A DNA stretch of 64,000 nt from UBA1431 sp002329665 (GCA_040772545.1 JAXGXY010000001.1:806001-870000), one strand, 5' to 3'. Shown: positions 24,963-34,994, counted from the stretch's first letter. Translations and numbers: made by a program. The notes: a model not told the origin generated them from the letters alone.

Positions 24963-26131
24963 TCATCCGTCGTAGCGGAGCGCTTCTATGGGGTGGAGTT
25001 TCGAGGCCTTGTTGGCCGGATACAGGCCGAAGACGACGCCGATGACCATCGAGAAGCCCAGCGCGAGCTCTGCGACCCCGGCCGAGATGACAAGCTCCAT
25101 TTCGAGAATAGGGGAGAGGAACTGCAGTATGAAATACGAGATGAGCAGGCCGAGCAGCCCGCCCAGCACGCTCACCACCAGCGCCTCGATCAAAAACTGG
25201 GTCAGGATGTCCCTGCGTTTCGCGCCCACCGCCTTGCGTATGCCGATCTCGCGCGTGCGTTCGCTGACCGACACGAGCATGATGTTCATGATCCCGATGC
25301 CGCCGACCAGCAGGGATATGGCCGCGATGCCCCCCAGCATCATCGTGAGCGTGCTAAGCGTCTCGTCCAGCGTAGCGAGCAGGTCGGTCTGGTTGTAGAC
25401 GGTGTAGAGCGCGTCGTCGTCGAACTTCGTGCCGAGGTAGTTGGTGACGGCGGCTTCGGCGTGGTTAACCGCGTCCGGCGAGGAGGCCGAGACGAAGAAG
25501 CTCCGTATGCCGGGGGAGGCAAAGATCCTTTCCGCGAGGGTGAAGGGGATGATGATCCTGTTGTCGTTGGAGCCGGCATAGCTCGAGCCCTGTTCCCCGA
25601 GCACCCCGACGACGGTGAAGTCGTACCCGTTCATCCTGAAGGACCTGCCGACGGCGTCGCGCGTGCCGTACATCCCGTCGGCCGCCTCCACGCCCAGCAC
25701 GGCCACGAAGCTGCGGTTAAATAGGTCCGGCTGCTTGAGGAAACGCCCGCTTGATACGGTCAGGTTGCGGACCGCGTCGAACCCCGGGCCCGTGCCGATA
25801 ACGGTCCCTTCCTCGTACGTGTTGGTGCCGGCCTTGGCCGTGGCTGTCTGCGTGAGGGCGGGCGCGATGTCGGCTATCGAATCGTTTTCGAGAAGGAGCG
25901 CGTCGAGGTCGGCGGCCGTGACCGGGCTTTTGCGCTGCGTGTCGATGCTCACCGACAGAAGGTTGGTCCCGAGGCTCTCTATGCTGGAGGATACCGAGGA
26001 GTTCGCGCCCTGGCCGATGGCCACCAGGACCACGATGGCGATTACGCCGATGATGATCCCCAGTATGGTCAGAAACGAGCGCATCTTGTTGCTGGCGATC
26101 GATTTGACGGCCATGCGCAGTGACTGCCCGA

Positions 26132-26135
<4 letters not shown>
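24963..26135 (-). CDS. MacB-like ABC transporter permease (FtsX domain)
   Basis: 390 residues. N-terminal membrane helix with MRSFLTILGIIIGVIAIVVLV, a large extracytoplasmic domain (about residues 45-260), then three C-terminal helices with the family's hallmark GGIGIMNIMLVSVSERTREIGIRKAVGA. This is the MacB/LolC type of mechanotransmitting permease that exports or extracts substrates without moving them through the membrane channel. Its start overlaps the ATPase stop by four bases. Adaptor, ATPase and permease make a three-gene MacAB-type system; in Gram-positive bacteria such sets often confer resistance to peptides or export a bacteriocin, but no substrate gene is adjacent. Confidence 0.93.
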
Positions 26136-26815
<680 letters not shown>

Positions 26816-26838
26816 CTCACGCCTCCCGACGCCCTCTT

Positions 26839-28461
26839 TCAATCCGGGGACGGGGCGGTGCCGTCGTTTTCTCCCGCCGCGTTGGGGTGCTGGCCCGACA
26901 TCTCGTTCATCCGGTGCATGAACGTGCCGCCCGAATCCTCCCTGACCGTGACGATAACGACCTTGTCGTTCGCGCTCAGCCCGTTAGTGACCTCGGCGTA
27001 CGTGTCGTTGGACAGCCCCGTCTTCACGGAGGTGCGTTTCCCCGGGTCCTCGGCGGGATCTGCGGGCAGTTGGCCGGTGTATACCCACACGTACTGTTCG
27101 GCGCCCCTGCTTTGCAGGGCTGCAAGCGGCACCATGAGCACGCCGGCGCGTTCCTCGGCCACAATGTCGGCTGTGGCGTTCATGCCGATGCGAAGCGCGT
27201 CGTCCCCGTCGACGGAGATGTTCACGCCGTAGGTCGTCACGCCGTTTACGGCCTTCCCGACCCGCGAGATGCTCTCGACGTTGCCGCCGTACTTCCTGCC
27301 AGGGACGGCGTCCACCGTGATCTCGGCCTTCTGCCCCTCGGAAACGCTGACGACGTCCAGCTCGTCGACGGCCGCCTTCAGGCTGAGCGCCGAGCCCGAG
27401 CACAGGGTGAACATCGACGCGCCCGCCTTGACAGGGAGGTTCGCCTTGAGCGCCGACGAGGTGACGATACCGTCGCTGGGCGCCACCAGCGCGCCCGCGT
27501 CCTGTATCTGCTGGGCGTACACGAGCTGCTCCGCCTTCTGTGCCCGCTGCGCCGTCAGGCCCGTGTAGCTCTCCGAATCGGGCAGGTTCCCGATCCTGAG
27601 CAGGGAGGTGCCGCGATACACTTTTTCGTTCTCGTTGACGTACACGCTCTTTACGGTCCCGCCCGGCGCGGTGAGAGTGATGGGGCGGTTCACGGCGAGG
27701 TCCCCGCTGCCCAGCTCCGTTTCGTTAAGGAACGCGGCTGCCTTTGCTCCGGGCTTCGGTCCGTCGTCGGTGATGGTGACGGTCAGGGTCTTTTTGTCGG
27801 GCGCTATCGCCTGCACGGTCCCGTCGTAGGTCCCGGCGTCCTGCACGGTGACGCGCAGCGCCTCGCCCACGGCGGGGGTAGCGGCGTCCTTTTCCGGGGT
27901 GAAACTGAAGCTTAGCCTGCCGTCGGCGGAAATGACGAGCAGTGCGCCTTTTTGGGCGAGCACGTCGTTGACCTCGTCGTCGGGCTGGACGAAGACCTGC
28001 TTCACGCGGCCGGACACCGGCGCCTTTACGGTTTCGGCCGAGTCGCTGCCCGAGCTCAGGTTCGCGATCCTGCGATCGAGCGAGTCTATCTCCGCACGCA
28101 GCGCCGAAACGGCGGTGTACAGCGTCGAAACGTCTATATCGGCAACGACGTCGCCAGACCTCACGCTCTGGCCCTCCTCTATCCTCACGGCCGTGACGGA
28201 AAGGGCGACGGGCGCGAGCACAGGCGTCTCCGAGGCGGCCTCCAGCGTGCCGGACCCGGACACGGTCTTTTTGAGGGTACCGGTCTTGAGCGAAGCGACC
28301 TGATAGACGACCTCGGCGTTGGCGGTGGCGCTCCTTCCCGTGAGGCTGATGATGCCGGCGGCGGCCAGCGCTGCGACGACCGCCGCGGCGACGAGGATCT
28401 TCGCCGTTTTTTTGCTCCTGAGCTTTTCCCTGAGCCTCCTGCCCTTTTCTTTCAAATCCAT
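26839..28461 (-). CDS. MacA-like membrane fusion/adaptor protein (HlyD family)
   Basis: 540 residues from ATG 28461 (GGAGG ten bases upstream). A single N-terminal membrane anchor (ILVAAAVVAALAAAGIISL) precedes the lipoyl-like half-motifs VLAPVALSVTAVRIEEGQSVRSGDVVADID and ALVAPSDGIVTSSALKANLPVKAG, coiled-coil hairpin segments, and beta-barrel domains ending in a region rich in TVREDSGGTFMHRMNEM. Two lipoyl-type units and a longer hairpin make it bigger than a typical MacA (about 370 residues). It would link the MacB-like permease to the cell wall side. First gene of the minus-strand operon. Confidence 0.88.
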   Translation of the reverse strand: MDLKEKGRRLREKLRSKKTAKILVAAAVVAALAAAGIISLTGRSATANAEVVYQVASLKTGTLKKTVSGSGTLEAASETPVLAPVALSVTAVRIEEGQSVRSGDVVADIDVSTLYTAVSALRAEIDSLDRRIANLSSGSDSAETVKAPVSGRVKQVFVQPDDEVNDVLAQKGALLVISADGRLSFSFTPEKDAATPAVGEALRVTVQDAGTYDGTVQAIAPDKKTLTVTITDDGPKPGAKAAAFLNETELGSGDLAVNRPITLTAPGGTVKSVYVNENEKVYRGTSLLRIGNLPDSESYTGLTAQRAQKAEQLVYAQQIQDAGALVAPSDGIVTSSALKANLPVKAGASMFTLCSGSALSLKAAVDELDVVSVSEGQKAEITVDAVPGRKYGGNVESISRVGKAVNGVTTYGVNISVDGDDALRIGMNATADIVAEERAGVLMVPLAALQSRGAEQYVWVYTGQLPADPAEDPGKRTSVKTGLSNDTYAEVTNGLSANDKVVIVTVREDSGGTFMHRMNEMSGQHPNAAGENDGTAPSPD

Positions 28462-28589
28462 GAAGCCGACCTCCGAACGGTTTTTTGCACGGGCCGGGAC
28501 CGCGCGGTTCACAGCTAGTTTCTGCGTTAGCTTTCCTCATTACTTAACAATTTTATATGGAAATCCATAAAAAATCCAACAATATCGCC

Positions 28590-28850
28590 TCGTCGGAGCA
28601 AACTGCGCTCCGCTCACTCGTCGGAGCAAACTGCGCTCCGCTCGTAATCCCCTTTGCGCTGCGCGCGTCGGGGATTCGTCGCAACGCTCCGCTCCACCCC
28701 ACGCGGCAAGCCGCGCGGGGGCCCCGGTTGCTCCTCCTCTTTCCACGCAAAGCTGCGGCTTTGCGTGGAGGTGCTCGGGCAGGGCTCCGTAAGAGTTGTT
28801 TGGGCAGGGCTCCGTAAGAGTTGTTTGGGCAGGGCTTTGCAGGGTTTCCC
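28590..28850 (+). repeat. dispersed hairpin-rich repeat, copy A
   Basis: Intergenic element similar over about 220 bases to the inverted copy at 36795-37010. It holds two tandem 28-base units of CTCGTCGGAGCAAACTGCGC type, an AATCCCC/GGGGATT hairpin, a G/C block (CGGCAAGCCGCGCGGGGG), a perfect CCACGCAAAGC/GCTTTGCGTGG hairpin, and a downstream tandem duplication of GGGCAGGGCTCCGTAAGAG. No ribosome site or convincing protein. It lies between the MacA-like gene and tRNA-Glu. Confidence 0.8.
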
Positions 28851-28943
28851 GGGAGAGGGACCGCGTCCCCGCAACCCTGACTGGGCGCCGGACGTCCGGC
28901 GAATCTTTTTTATACGAAAAACATGTGTGAAAATGCCTGGCAC

Positions 28944-28973
28944 TTGACAAACGATCATGGGATATCGTAAAAT
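28944..28973 (+). promoter_or_regulatory. promoter of tRNA-Glu
   Basis: Perfect TTGACA (28944-28949), 18-base spacer, TAAAAT (28968-28973), 16 bases before the tRNA 5' end. Confidence 0.8.
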
Positions 28974-28989
28974 CAAAATCGTCGCATGT

Positions 28990-29064
28990 GCCTCCTTAGT
29001 CTAGCGGTTAGGACGCCGCCCTCTCACGGCGGTATCAGGGGTTCGAATCCCCTAGGAGGTGCCA
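28990..29064 (+). tRNA. tRNA-Glu (CTC)
   Basis: Full cloverleaf: acceptor GCCTCCT/AGGAGGT (with a G1-U72 pair), D arm with AGTCTAGCGGTTAGGA, anticodon stem CCGCC/GGCGG with loop CTCTCAC (anticodon CTC, reads GAG), T arm AGGGGTTCGAATCCCCT, discriminator G, and encoded CCA. 75 bases, no intron. It has its own promoter and terminator. Confidence 0.95.
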
Positions 29065-29084
29065 GATGGGAAAGAACGAATGAC

Positions 29085-29126
29085 ACAATAATGGCCAGTC
29101 CAGCCGGGCAGGCCTTTATTGTTTTG
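29085..29126 (+). terminator. terminator after tRNA-Glu
   Basis: ACAATAATGGCC pairs with GGCCTTTATTGT (one T-T mismatch), loop with CCGGGC, then TTTTG. Confidence 0.7.
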
Positions 29127-29305
29127 TCGGCCTGATCCGCGGCCAGAGGCATATTTTGGTTGGCCCCTAAAAAAAAAACGATACTTTTTGCTCATCGTCG
29201 CGCGGCCGCGAGACAAAAATTTAATGTTTCGAAAAAGAATAAAGGATTATGTGCGCCAATGGAAAATAATTACCTCAGAACATAAATACTGTCGTGGAGG
29301 GTACT

Positions 29306-30283
29306 ATGTCCGAACGCGCGAACTCTAAGCTCAAGCTCCTATATCTTATGAGGGTGCTCGATGAGCTTACCGACGAGGAGAACACGATCACTCTCCCGCA
29401 GATGATCGAGAAGCTGAACGGGTACGGCATCCGTGCCGAACGCAAATCCATTTACGACGATCTCAACACCCTCCGGCATTTCGGGATGGACATCGCGAGC
29501 AAGAAGACCCGTACGCACAACTACTTTTTACGGAGCCGGCGTTTCGAGTTGGCGGAACTCAAGCTTCTTGTGGACGCCGTTCAGTGCTCGAAATTCATCA
29601 CGCGCAAAAAAGCGGCGGCCCTCATAAAAAAGCTTCAGGGCCTCACCAGCAAAGCACAGGCGAAAAAGCTCGGGCGGCAGGTGTACGTCTTCAGCCGCGT
29701 GAAGACGATGAACGAGAGCGTCTGCCATAACGTGGACAAAATACACGAAGCCATACGGAGCGACAGGCAGATCAGGTTCAAACATCACCGGTACGCCGGC
29801 GGGAGCGTGCGCTGCAGTCGCCAGGCGGAAACGCATTGCGTAAGCCCGTATTTGCTTTCGTGGCACGGCGAGAACTATTACCTCGTCGCCAATAACGGGC
29901 GAAACTGCGGCCTCGCCCATTTCCGGGTGGACAGGATGGCAGGGATCGCCCTGACCGACACGCCGAGGCGGCCCCTGATGGATAATTTCGACCCGGCCCG
30001 GTACTGCGAGCGCGCGTTCGGAGCATTTACCTGCGGCAACGAGCCGGTGAAGGTCGTGTTCGACAACGCGCTGGCCGGAGACGTGATCGATAAATTCGGC
30101 AAAGACGTGCAAATGTATGCGGTGGACGACGGTCACTTCGCCGCTTCATTGAACGTACAGGCCAGCCCCGTTTTCCTCGCGTGGCTGTTCCGGTTCGGGG
30201 ATAGGGCGAAAATCGAGTCGCCCGCGGACGCCGCAGAAAAGATGAAGGCGCTCGCGGCCGGGGTCTTGGCCCAGTACGAATAG
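29306..30283 (+). CDS. WYL-domain transcriptional regulator
   Basis: 325 residues. The N-terminal winged helix-turn-helix spans about residues 1-80 (LLYLMRVLDELTDEENTITLPQMIEKLN). The WYL domain includes RQIRFKHHRY, YLLSWHGENYYLVA and a C-terminal WCX-like extension (VKVVFDNALAGDVIDKFGKDVQ ... SPVFLAWLFRFGDRAKIESP). WYL regulators sense nucleic acids or nucleotides and often control defence or DNA-damage genes, but none is adjacent. ATG 29306 has GGAGGG six bases upstream; the in-frame ATG at 29294 overlaps that site. Confidence 0.88.
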   Translation: MSERANSKLKLLYLMRVLDELTDEENTITLPQMIEKLNGYGIRAERKSIYDDLNTLRHFGMDIASKKTRTHNYFLRSRRFELAELKLLVDAVQCSKFITRKKAAALIKKLQGLTSKAQAKKLGRQVYVFSRVKTMNESVCHNVDKIHEAIRSDRQIRFKHHRYAGGSVRCSRQAETHCVSPYLLSWHGENYYLVANNGRNCGLAHFRVDRMAGIALTDTPRRPLMDNFDPARYCERAFGAFTCGNEPVKVVFDNALAGDVIDKFGKDVQMYAVDDGHFAASLNVQASPVFLAWLFRFGDRAKIESPADAAEKMKALAAGVLAQYE

Positions 30284-30350
30284 CGTGAAACGCGGCCGGT
30301 CATTTTAACGGGCTGTTGCGGGCGACGATCGACACGGGAGGGTAGCGACG

Positions 30351-31214
30351 ATGGGCTCTGAGAAGCCGGGTACGATAAAGGACGTGAAAACCCCGGAAGA
30401 ATTGCGGGCCTACCTGCGGGCGAAGGGAAGCAACCACAGGAACTACCTGCACTACACGAACTTCGCGGGGCTTATCGGGATGGTCCGCTCCGGATATTTC
30501 CACCTCTCGAGCGGCGACCGGATGAACGACCGGCAGGAACTGCTAAAGGGCAGCCGGGAGGTCTGGAAAAACACCTTCATCGGGAGCTTCGCCTACGGGC
30601 AGAACGAGAACATGGCGATGTGGGGGCTGTACGGGCTGCCCTGGGAGGACGCCGTATGCATAATAGTACCCGGCAGGCAGATGAACGAATGGGTCGACAG
30701 CATCGAAGAGGTCTACCTGATCGGGGACGGCGCGACGTACGAGCCGGCCGGGAAACCGTCCGAAGCCGTGCTCACCGACGTCGCCTATGTAGGCGAGCCG
30801 CAGGACGGGGAATTCACGGTCAGGCGCTACGACGAGACGCTCAGGGTCACGGAAGGGACGCCGTCGCTCAGGGGCATTAACGAATCGGCGCGGATGACGG
30901 GGTATATCAAGAACGACGCGTGGCATTATGAGAACGAGGTCAGGCTGCGCGTGCATTTTAAGCACCGCCGGGGGCTGGGCGCCGTCGCGGTGCGATTCCC
31001 CGAAGGCCTGGTGGAGAAAATGACGGTCGTGTTCGGCCCGTGGGCGAAGGAGAACGCGGTCAGAAGGCTGGAAGCGAGGATAAAAGAGATACTGAAAAGC
31101 GAAAACGGCCTGCCCGGCAGGGAAAGCGGTTATACCGGCCTCGTGAGCTACAACACGGCCTGCCGGTACTGCGTGGGCGGGGCGTTCAGGCGGGCGGTCG
31201 ACCCGCTTTCGTGA
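30351..31214 (+). CDS. DUF2971-like hypothetical protein
   Basis: 287 residues, soluble. The stretch NYLHYTNFAGLIGMVRSGYFHLSSGDRMNDRQELL resembles the DUF2971 opening (Y-H-Y-T ... S-x-x-x-x-x-N-D-x-x-E), as does FAYGQNENMAMWGLYG (S-F-S-x-x-x-D-x-x-x-M-W). Function of that family is unknown; members are frequent in accessory regions. ATG 30351 is preceded by GGGAGGG. It follows the WYL regulator by 67 bases and might be controlled by it. Confidence 0.65.
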   Translation: MGSEKPGTIKDVKTPEELRAYLRAKGSNHRNYLHYTNFAGLIGMVRSGYFHLSSGDRMNDRQELLKGSREVWKNTFIGSFAYGQNENMAMWGLYGLPWEDAVCIIVPGRQMNEWVDSIEEVYLIGDGATYEPAGKPSEAVLTDVAYVGEPQDGEFTVRRYDETLRVTEGTPSLRGINESARMTGYIKNDAWHYENEVRLRVHFKHRRGLGAVAVRFPEGLVEKMTVVFGPWAKENAVRRLEARIKEILKSENGLPGRESGYTGLVSYNTACRYCVGGAFRRAVDPLS

Positions 31215-31254
31215 AGCCGCGAAAGGCCGAATACGGCCGACGCCCCGCGGCCCG

Positions 31255-31284
31255 TTGCGCCGCCGTGCACAAAACCGTTATAAT
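31255..31284 (+). promoter_or_regulatory. promoter of thpR
   Basis: TTGCGC (31255-31260), 18-base spacer, perfect TATAAT (31279-31284). Confidence 0.55.
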
Positions 31285-31312
31285 CGATATATCACGAATC
31301 AGCGAGGATGCC

Positions 31313-31840
31313 ATGCGTTTGTTCGTTGCGATCAACTTCAGCCCGGAACTGAAGGACCGTCTTGAAAACACGATAGAGGACTTGAAGGCCGCCGGAGCGA
31401 AAGGGAACTTCACGCGCCGTGAAAACCTGCATCTCACGCTCGCGTTCATCGGCGAAACGGACAGGGCGGACCCGGCTGCCCGGGCGTTGGAAGCCGTAGA
31501 AGCCGCGCCCTTCGAGTTGCGTACAGGCGGCATCGGGTGGTTCAGGCGGCGCGGCGGATACCTTTTCTGGGCGGGGGCGGAACCAACCTCGCCGCTTCTG
31601 CATCTGCACCGGAGAGTCTGCGCCGCGCTCACGGCGCAGGGCTTCGGGATCGAACAAAGGGAGTATACGCCCCACATCACCCTCGGGCGCAGGGTGACGG
31701 TGCCTCAGGGCTTCGACGCGAAAGCGTCGGTGCGCGCGCCCGGTGCGGCGATGCCGGTGGAGAGTATCGCCCTGATGAAGTCCGAACGGATCGACGGGCG
31801 GCTTACATACACGAAGATTTACGAAAAACCGTTGACGTAA
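31313..31840 (+). CDS. thpR: RNA 2',3'-cyclic phosphodiesterase (2H family)
   Basis: 175 residues. The two HxT motifs of the 2H phosphoesterase superfamily are clear: HLTLAF near residue 43 and HITLGR near residue 122. N-terminus MRLFVAINFSPELKDRLE is typical of ThpR/LigT, which opens 2',3'-cyclic phosphates on RNA ends to 2'-phosphates. ATG 31313 with GCGAGGAT upstream; the long frame further upstream lies inside the previous gene and is rejected. Confidence 0.92.
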   Translation: MRLFVAINFSPELKDRLENTIEDLKAAGAKGNFTRRENLHLTLAFIGETDRADPAARALEAVEAAPFELRTGGIGWFRRRGGYLFWAGAEPTSPLLHLHRRVCAALTAQGFGIEQREYTPHITLGRRVTVPQGFDAKASVRAPGAAMPVESIALMKSERIDGRLTYTKIYEKPLT

Positions 31841-31991
31841 GTGAAACGGTCGAATATGCTGGAAGACGGGGCATAACGCCTGATTTCGCCCCGGACGGGG
31901 ACGAGTCATCCCCGTTGCCGGCCTGTGGGCTTCAGGCGTCGAAAGAAAAGAATAACGGGCGAAACGCCCGGGCAATAAGAGGAGATCGTAT

Positions 31992-32501
31992 ATGGCTGAA
32001 TTTATCGAGATGCGTCCCGAGGAATTCGAACAAAGCCCGTTCAGGCTCATCGGGACGGACTGGATGCTGATAGCGGCAACGATGGACGGCAGGACGAACG
32101 CGATGACCGCTTCCTGGGGCGGCCTGGGGCGCCTGTGGAACAAAAACGTCGCTTTCGTCTTCATCCGGCCGCAGCGTTTTACGAAGACCATCGTAGACGG
32201 GGCGGAAACGTTCTCGCTGACGTTTTATGACGAAGGCTACAGGAAGCTGCTGGGGTATATGGGGTCGGTGTCGGGCAGGGACGAAGACAAGATCAAAAAT
32301 TCCGGTCTGACCCTCCTTCAAGAAAAAGGCACGCCCTATTTTAAGGAGGCAAAGGCCGCGATCCTGTGCAGGAAGCTATACGCGCAGGACCTGAGGCCGG
32401 AGTGCTTCCTCGACGGCACGCTCGACGCACAGCATTACCCGGATTCCGACCACCACACCCTGTATATCGCCGAGGTGACCAAACTGCTCGTAAAGGCGTG
32501 A
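31992..32501 (+). CDS. flavin reductase family (FMN-binding split barrel) protein
   Basis: 169 residues. The pattern LIGTDWMLIAATMDGRTNAMTASWGGLGRLWNKNVAFVFIRPQRFT matches the FMN-binding split-barrel flavin reductases (N-A-M-T-x-S-W-G core), and ETFSLTFYDEGYRKLLGYMGSVSG fits the second conserved part. Likely an NAD(P)H:flavin oxidoreductase or FMN-binding protein of anaerobes; substrate unknown. ATG 31992 is preceded by AGAGGAGAT. A strong terminator follows. Confidence 0.88.
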   Translation: MAEFIEMRPEEFEQSPFRLIGTDWMLIAATMDGRTNAMTASWGGLGRLWNKNVAFVFIRPQRFTKTIVDGAETFSLTFYDEGYRKLLGYMGSVSGRDEDKIKNSGLTLLQEKGTPYFKEAKAAILCRKLYAQDLRPECFLDGTLDAQHYPDSDHHTLYIAEVTKLLVKA

Positions 32502-32520
32502 ACAAATGGGCGATACGGCG

Positions 32521-32555
32521 AAAAACCCGGCGCAAACGGTATGCGCCGGGTTTTT
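32521..32555 (+). terminator. terminator between convergent genes
   Basis: AAAACCCGGCGC/GCGCCGGGTTTT, nine-base loop, T run; can act on both strands. Confidence 0.88.
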
Positions 32556-32650
32556 TATTGGATGAACCGGCGCTTCATGCCGGCAACGGCCTGGGTTCGA
32601 CCCCGTGGGGAGCCGACAAGCGCCGGATACGTGGCCGCTTTTAAGCCCTA

Positions 32651-33544
32651 TCAGGACTCGGTCATCGTGCCGCCGTTCACGTGCAGTACCTGCCCCGTGA
32701 CATACCCGGAGTCGTCCGACGCGAGGTAGACGTAGGTCGGGGCGAGTTCGAAAGGCTGCGCGGCGCGTCCTAGCGGGGTGTCCTTCCCGAACTGCTCTAC
32801 GTCCTCAGGCGAAAAGCTGGAGGGGATGAGCGGCGTCCATACCGGCCCGGGCGCCACGGCGTTGACGCGGATGCCGTTTTTGGCGAGCGACAGCGATAGC
32901 GAGCGCGTGAGGGACACGATGGCGCCCTTGGTCGCGGAGTAGTCGATGAGCGTCTCTTTCCCCTTGTAGGCGGTGACGGACGAGGTGTTGATGATCGATG
33001 CGCCCGCGTTAAGGTGGGGGAGCGCGGCCTTGATCATATGGAAATAGCTCAGCACGTTGGTCGAGAACGTGATGCCCAGCTGCTCGGGCGTGATGTCCTC
33101 GATGCTGTTTCTAGTGTACTGCACGGCCGCGTTGTTGACCAGGATGTCGATGCGGCCGAAAGCGTCCATCGTCTTTTGTATGACCATTTCGGCGGCGGTG
33201 TGGTTCTTGAGGTCGCACGGTATGGCGATGCAGCGCCGCCCCAGCGCCTCGACCGCCTGCACGGTCTGCTGCGCGTCGCCGCTCTCCTGCAGATAGGCTA
33301 TCGCGACGTCGGCGCCTTCCTTGGCGAACGCGATCGCGACGGCCTGGCCGATACCGCTGTCGCCGCCGGTTATCACCGCGATGCGGTCGGTGAGTTTGCC
33401 CGCCGCGAGGTACTGCGGGTTGTCGGTCATAGGCCTTGGCCGCATCGGGTCGGTGGTGCCGGGGTGTGTGTCCTGATGCTGCTGCGGGAAGCTCCCGGGC
33501 ATGGGTATCGTGGGGTTCGGGTAGGTGGATGTGGTGCCGGGCAT
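32651..33544 (-). CDS. SDR oxidoreductase, general-stress YdaD/YhdF-like
   Basis: 297 residues from ATG 33544 (AAAGGAG upstream). A 45-residue Pro-rich N-terminal tail (YPNPTIPMPGSFPQQHQ, PGTTDPMRPRP) precedes the Rossmann domain: VITGGDSGIGQAV cofactor loop, NNAAVQY, catalytic S-Y-K with YSATKGA, and PGPVWTPLIP. The tail plus TGGDSGIG is typical of the Bacillota general-stress or spore-associated dehydrogenases annotated as glucose 1-dehydrogenase-like. The real substrate is not established. Monocistronic, divergent from the membrane protein at 33768. Confidence 0.92.
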   Translation of the reverse strand: MPGTTSTYPNPTIPMPGSFPQQHQDTHPGTTDPMRPRPMTDNPQYLAAGKLTDRIAVITGGDSGIGQAVAIAFAKEGADVAIAYLQESGDAQQTVQAVEALGRRCIAIPCDLKNHTAAEMVIQKTMDAFGRIDILVNNAAVQYTRNSIEDITPEQLGITFSTNVLSYFHMIKAALPHLNAGASIINTSSVTAYKGKETLIDYSATKGAIVSLTRSLSLSLAKNGIRVNAVAPGPVWTPLIPSSFSPEDVEQFGKDTPLGRAAQPFELAPTYVYLASDDSGYVTGQVLHVNGGTMTES

Positions 33545-33711
33545 GGATAACAACTCCTTTTTCTGTGTAGGATGTCCGCCTTTTTGTCGCAGTATTCCGC
33601 CGTAAACAGGCGCAAATCGTTCTATTAATAGTGCCGGTCCTTCTGCGGCCGGAAGCCGGGCTTCATCCGATCCCGCATGATGACCCGGCGCTTCGGTCGT
33701 CAACGGAAAAG

Positions 33712-33741
33712 TTGGACAGGGAATATATGCCAATTTATAAT
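33712..33741 (+). promoter_or_regulatory. promoter of the membrane protein gene
   Basis: TTGGAC (33712-33717), 18-base spacer, perfect TATAAT (33736-33741). Confidence 0.55.
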
Positions 33742-33767
33742 GTAATCATGGATTGGGGAGTGAACCC

Positions 33768-34994
33768 TTGCTTAAAGCGGATCTTAAACTGCTGAACAGG
33801 GAATACTGGCGCGGGCACCGCTCGCTGGTGCTGGGGTTTTTCGCGGTCGCGCTCGTTTATTTGTTTATCGCGTGGGGCCTGGGGCTGGACATCTTCGCCC
33901 ACAGCGATTACGACGCTTACACGCTCCAGGCCCAGACGTGGCTAAAGGGCAGCATCGCGCTCGACCAGGACTATTCGTGGCTGGAGATCGCGCGATACGG
34001 CGGGCAGTATTTCGTCAGCTTCCCGCCGTTCCCCGCCGTCGTGATGGTCCCGTTCGTGCTGGCCTTCAATGGGGCTACGCCCAGCTTGTTGGTGGTCTTC
34101 CTCTATTTCATGGCCAGCTACGTCGTGGGGTACGCCCTGGCGCGGCGGTTAGGTTACGGGGACGCCTGGGCTGCGTGCCTGGGCGCGTTCCTCGTGCTTG
34201 GATGCAACATGCTCGAAGTCGCGCATTACGGCGGCGTGTGGAACATGGCCCAGGCGCTGGCTTTTTTGCTTACGCTCCTCTCGTTCTACCTGATGACATC
34301 AAGAAGGCGCAAAGCCTGGCACGCGTCGCTCATATGCATCGCGCTGGCCGTAGGGTGCCGTCCGTTCCAGGCGTTCTACGTCCCCGTGCTCGTGTACATG
34401 CTCGCCAAAAAGCTCCCGAAAGCGGAGGGCCAAAGCTGGCCTAGCGTGAAGGCGCTCCTCCCGTACCTCCTTGCGCCGGCGGCGGTCGCCGCGGCCTACT
34501 GCGTATACAATTTCGTCCGTTTCGGCGACATACTCGAGTTCGGGCACAATTACCTTCCGGAGTTCGTCGAGGCGCCGCACGGCCAGTTCAGCCTGAACTA
34601 CGTCGGGACCAACCTGATGAACATCCTGCGGTTGCCGTATCTGGAAAACGGGCGGCTGGCGTTTCCCATCTTTTCCGGTTTCGCCTTCTTCATCGCGAAC
34701 CCGATCTACCTCATCTGGGGCCGGACATGCGCATGGGCCGCCGTAAAGCGCAGGATAAAGGCGCAGGAAGCGCTTTTGATCGCCGCTTTCCTCGCGCATT
34801 TTTTCGTGATGCTGATGCACAAATCGTTCGGCGGATGGCAATTCGGCACGCGCTACCTGTGCGATCTGATCCCCGCGATGTACTTCTTCATCCTGTCGGG
34901 GCGGGGAAAAACAGGTGCCGTCACCGCCGCCGTCATGATTTTCGCCGTGGCGTTCAACATCTACGGCGCGGTCGTTTTTCATGTTTTGTCATAA
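33768..34994 (+). CDS. polytopic membrane protein, glycosyltransferase-39-like
   Basis: 408 residues with about ten membrane helices. The first periplasmic loop after helix 1 holds DIFAHSDYDAYTLQAQTWLKG and DYSWLEIARYGGQYFVSFPPFPAV, similar to the acidic loop and the R-Y-x-G-x-Y-x-x-x-P-P element of PMT/ArnT-type lipid-linked glycosyltransferases. Later FVRFGDILEFGHNYLPE also fits such enzymes. The sugar and acceptor are unknown. TTG 33768 is chosen because GGGGAG lies seven bases upstream; an earlier in-frame TTG at 33753 overlaps this site. Confidence 0.7.
   Translation: MLKADLKLLNREYWRGHRSLVLGFFAVALVYLFIAWGLGLDIFAHSDYDAYTLQAQTWLKGSIALDQDYSWLEIARYGGQYFVSFPPFPAVVMVPFVLAFNGATPSLLVVFLYFMASYVVGYALARRLGYGDAWAACLGAFLVLGCNMLEVAHYGGVWNMAQALAFLLTLLSFYLMTSRRRKAWHASLICIALAVGCRPFQAFYVPVLVYMLAKKLPKAEGQSWPSVKALLPYLLAPAAVAAAYCVYNFVRFGDILEFGHNYLPEFVEAPHGQFSLNYVGTNLMNILRLPYLENGRLAFPIFSGFAFFIANPIYLIWGRTCAWAAVKRRIKAQEALLIAAFLAHFFVMLMHKSFGGWQFGTRYLCDLIPAMYFFILSGRGKTGAVTAAVMIFAVAFNIYGAVVFHVLS

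Noticed and set aside
28557..28817. ORF across repeat copy A (ALRASGIRRNAPLHPTRQAARG)
   Set aside because: Low-complexity translation of an intergenic repeat; the same peptide arises on the other strand in copy B, and there is no ribosome site.
32578..32625. tRNA-like stretch with CCGGC-GCTTCAT-GCCGG and GGGTTCGACCCC
   Set aside because: The T stem does not pair properly and no D arm or acceptor stem can be formed; it overlaps the region after a terminator.
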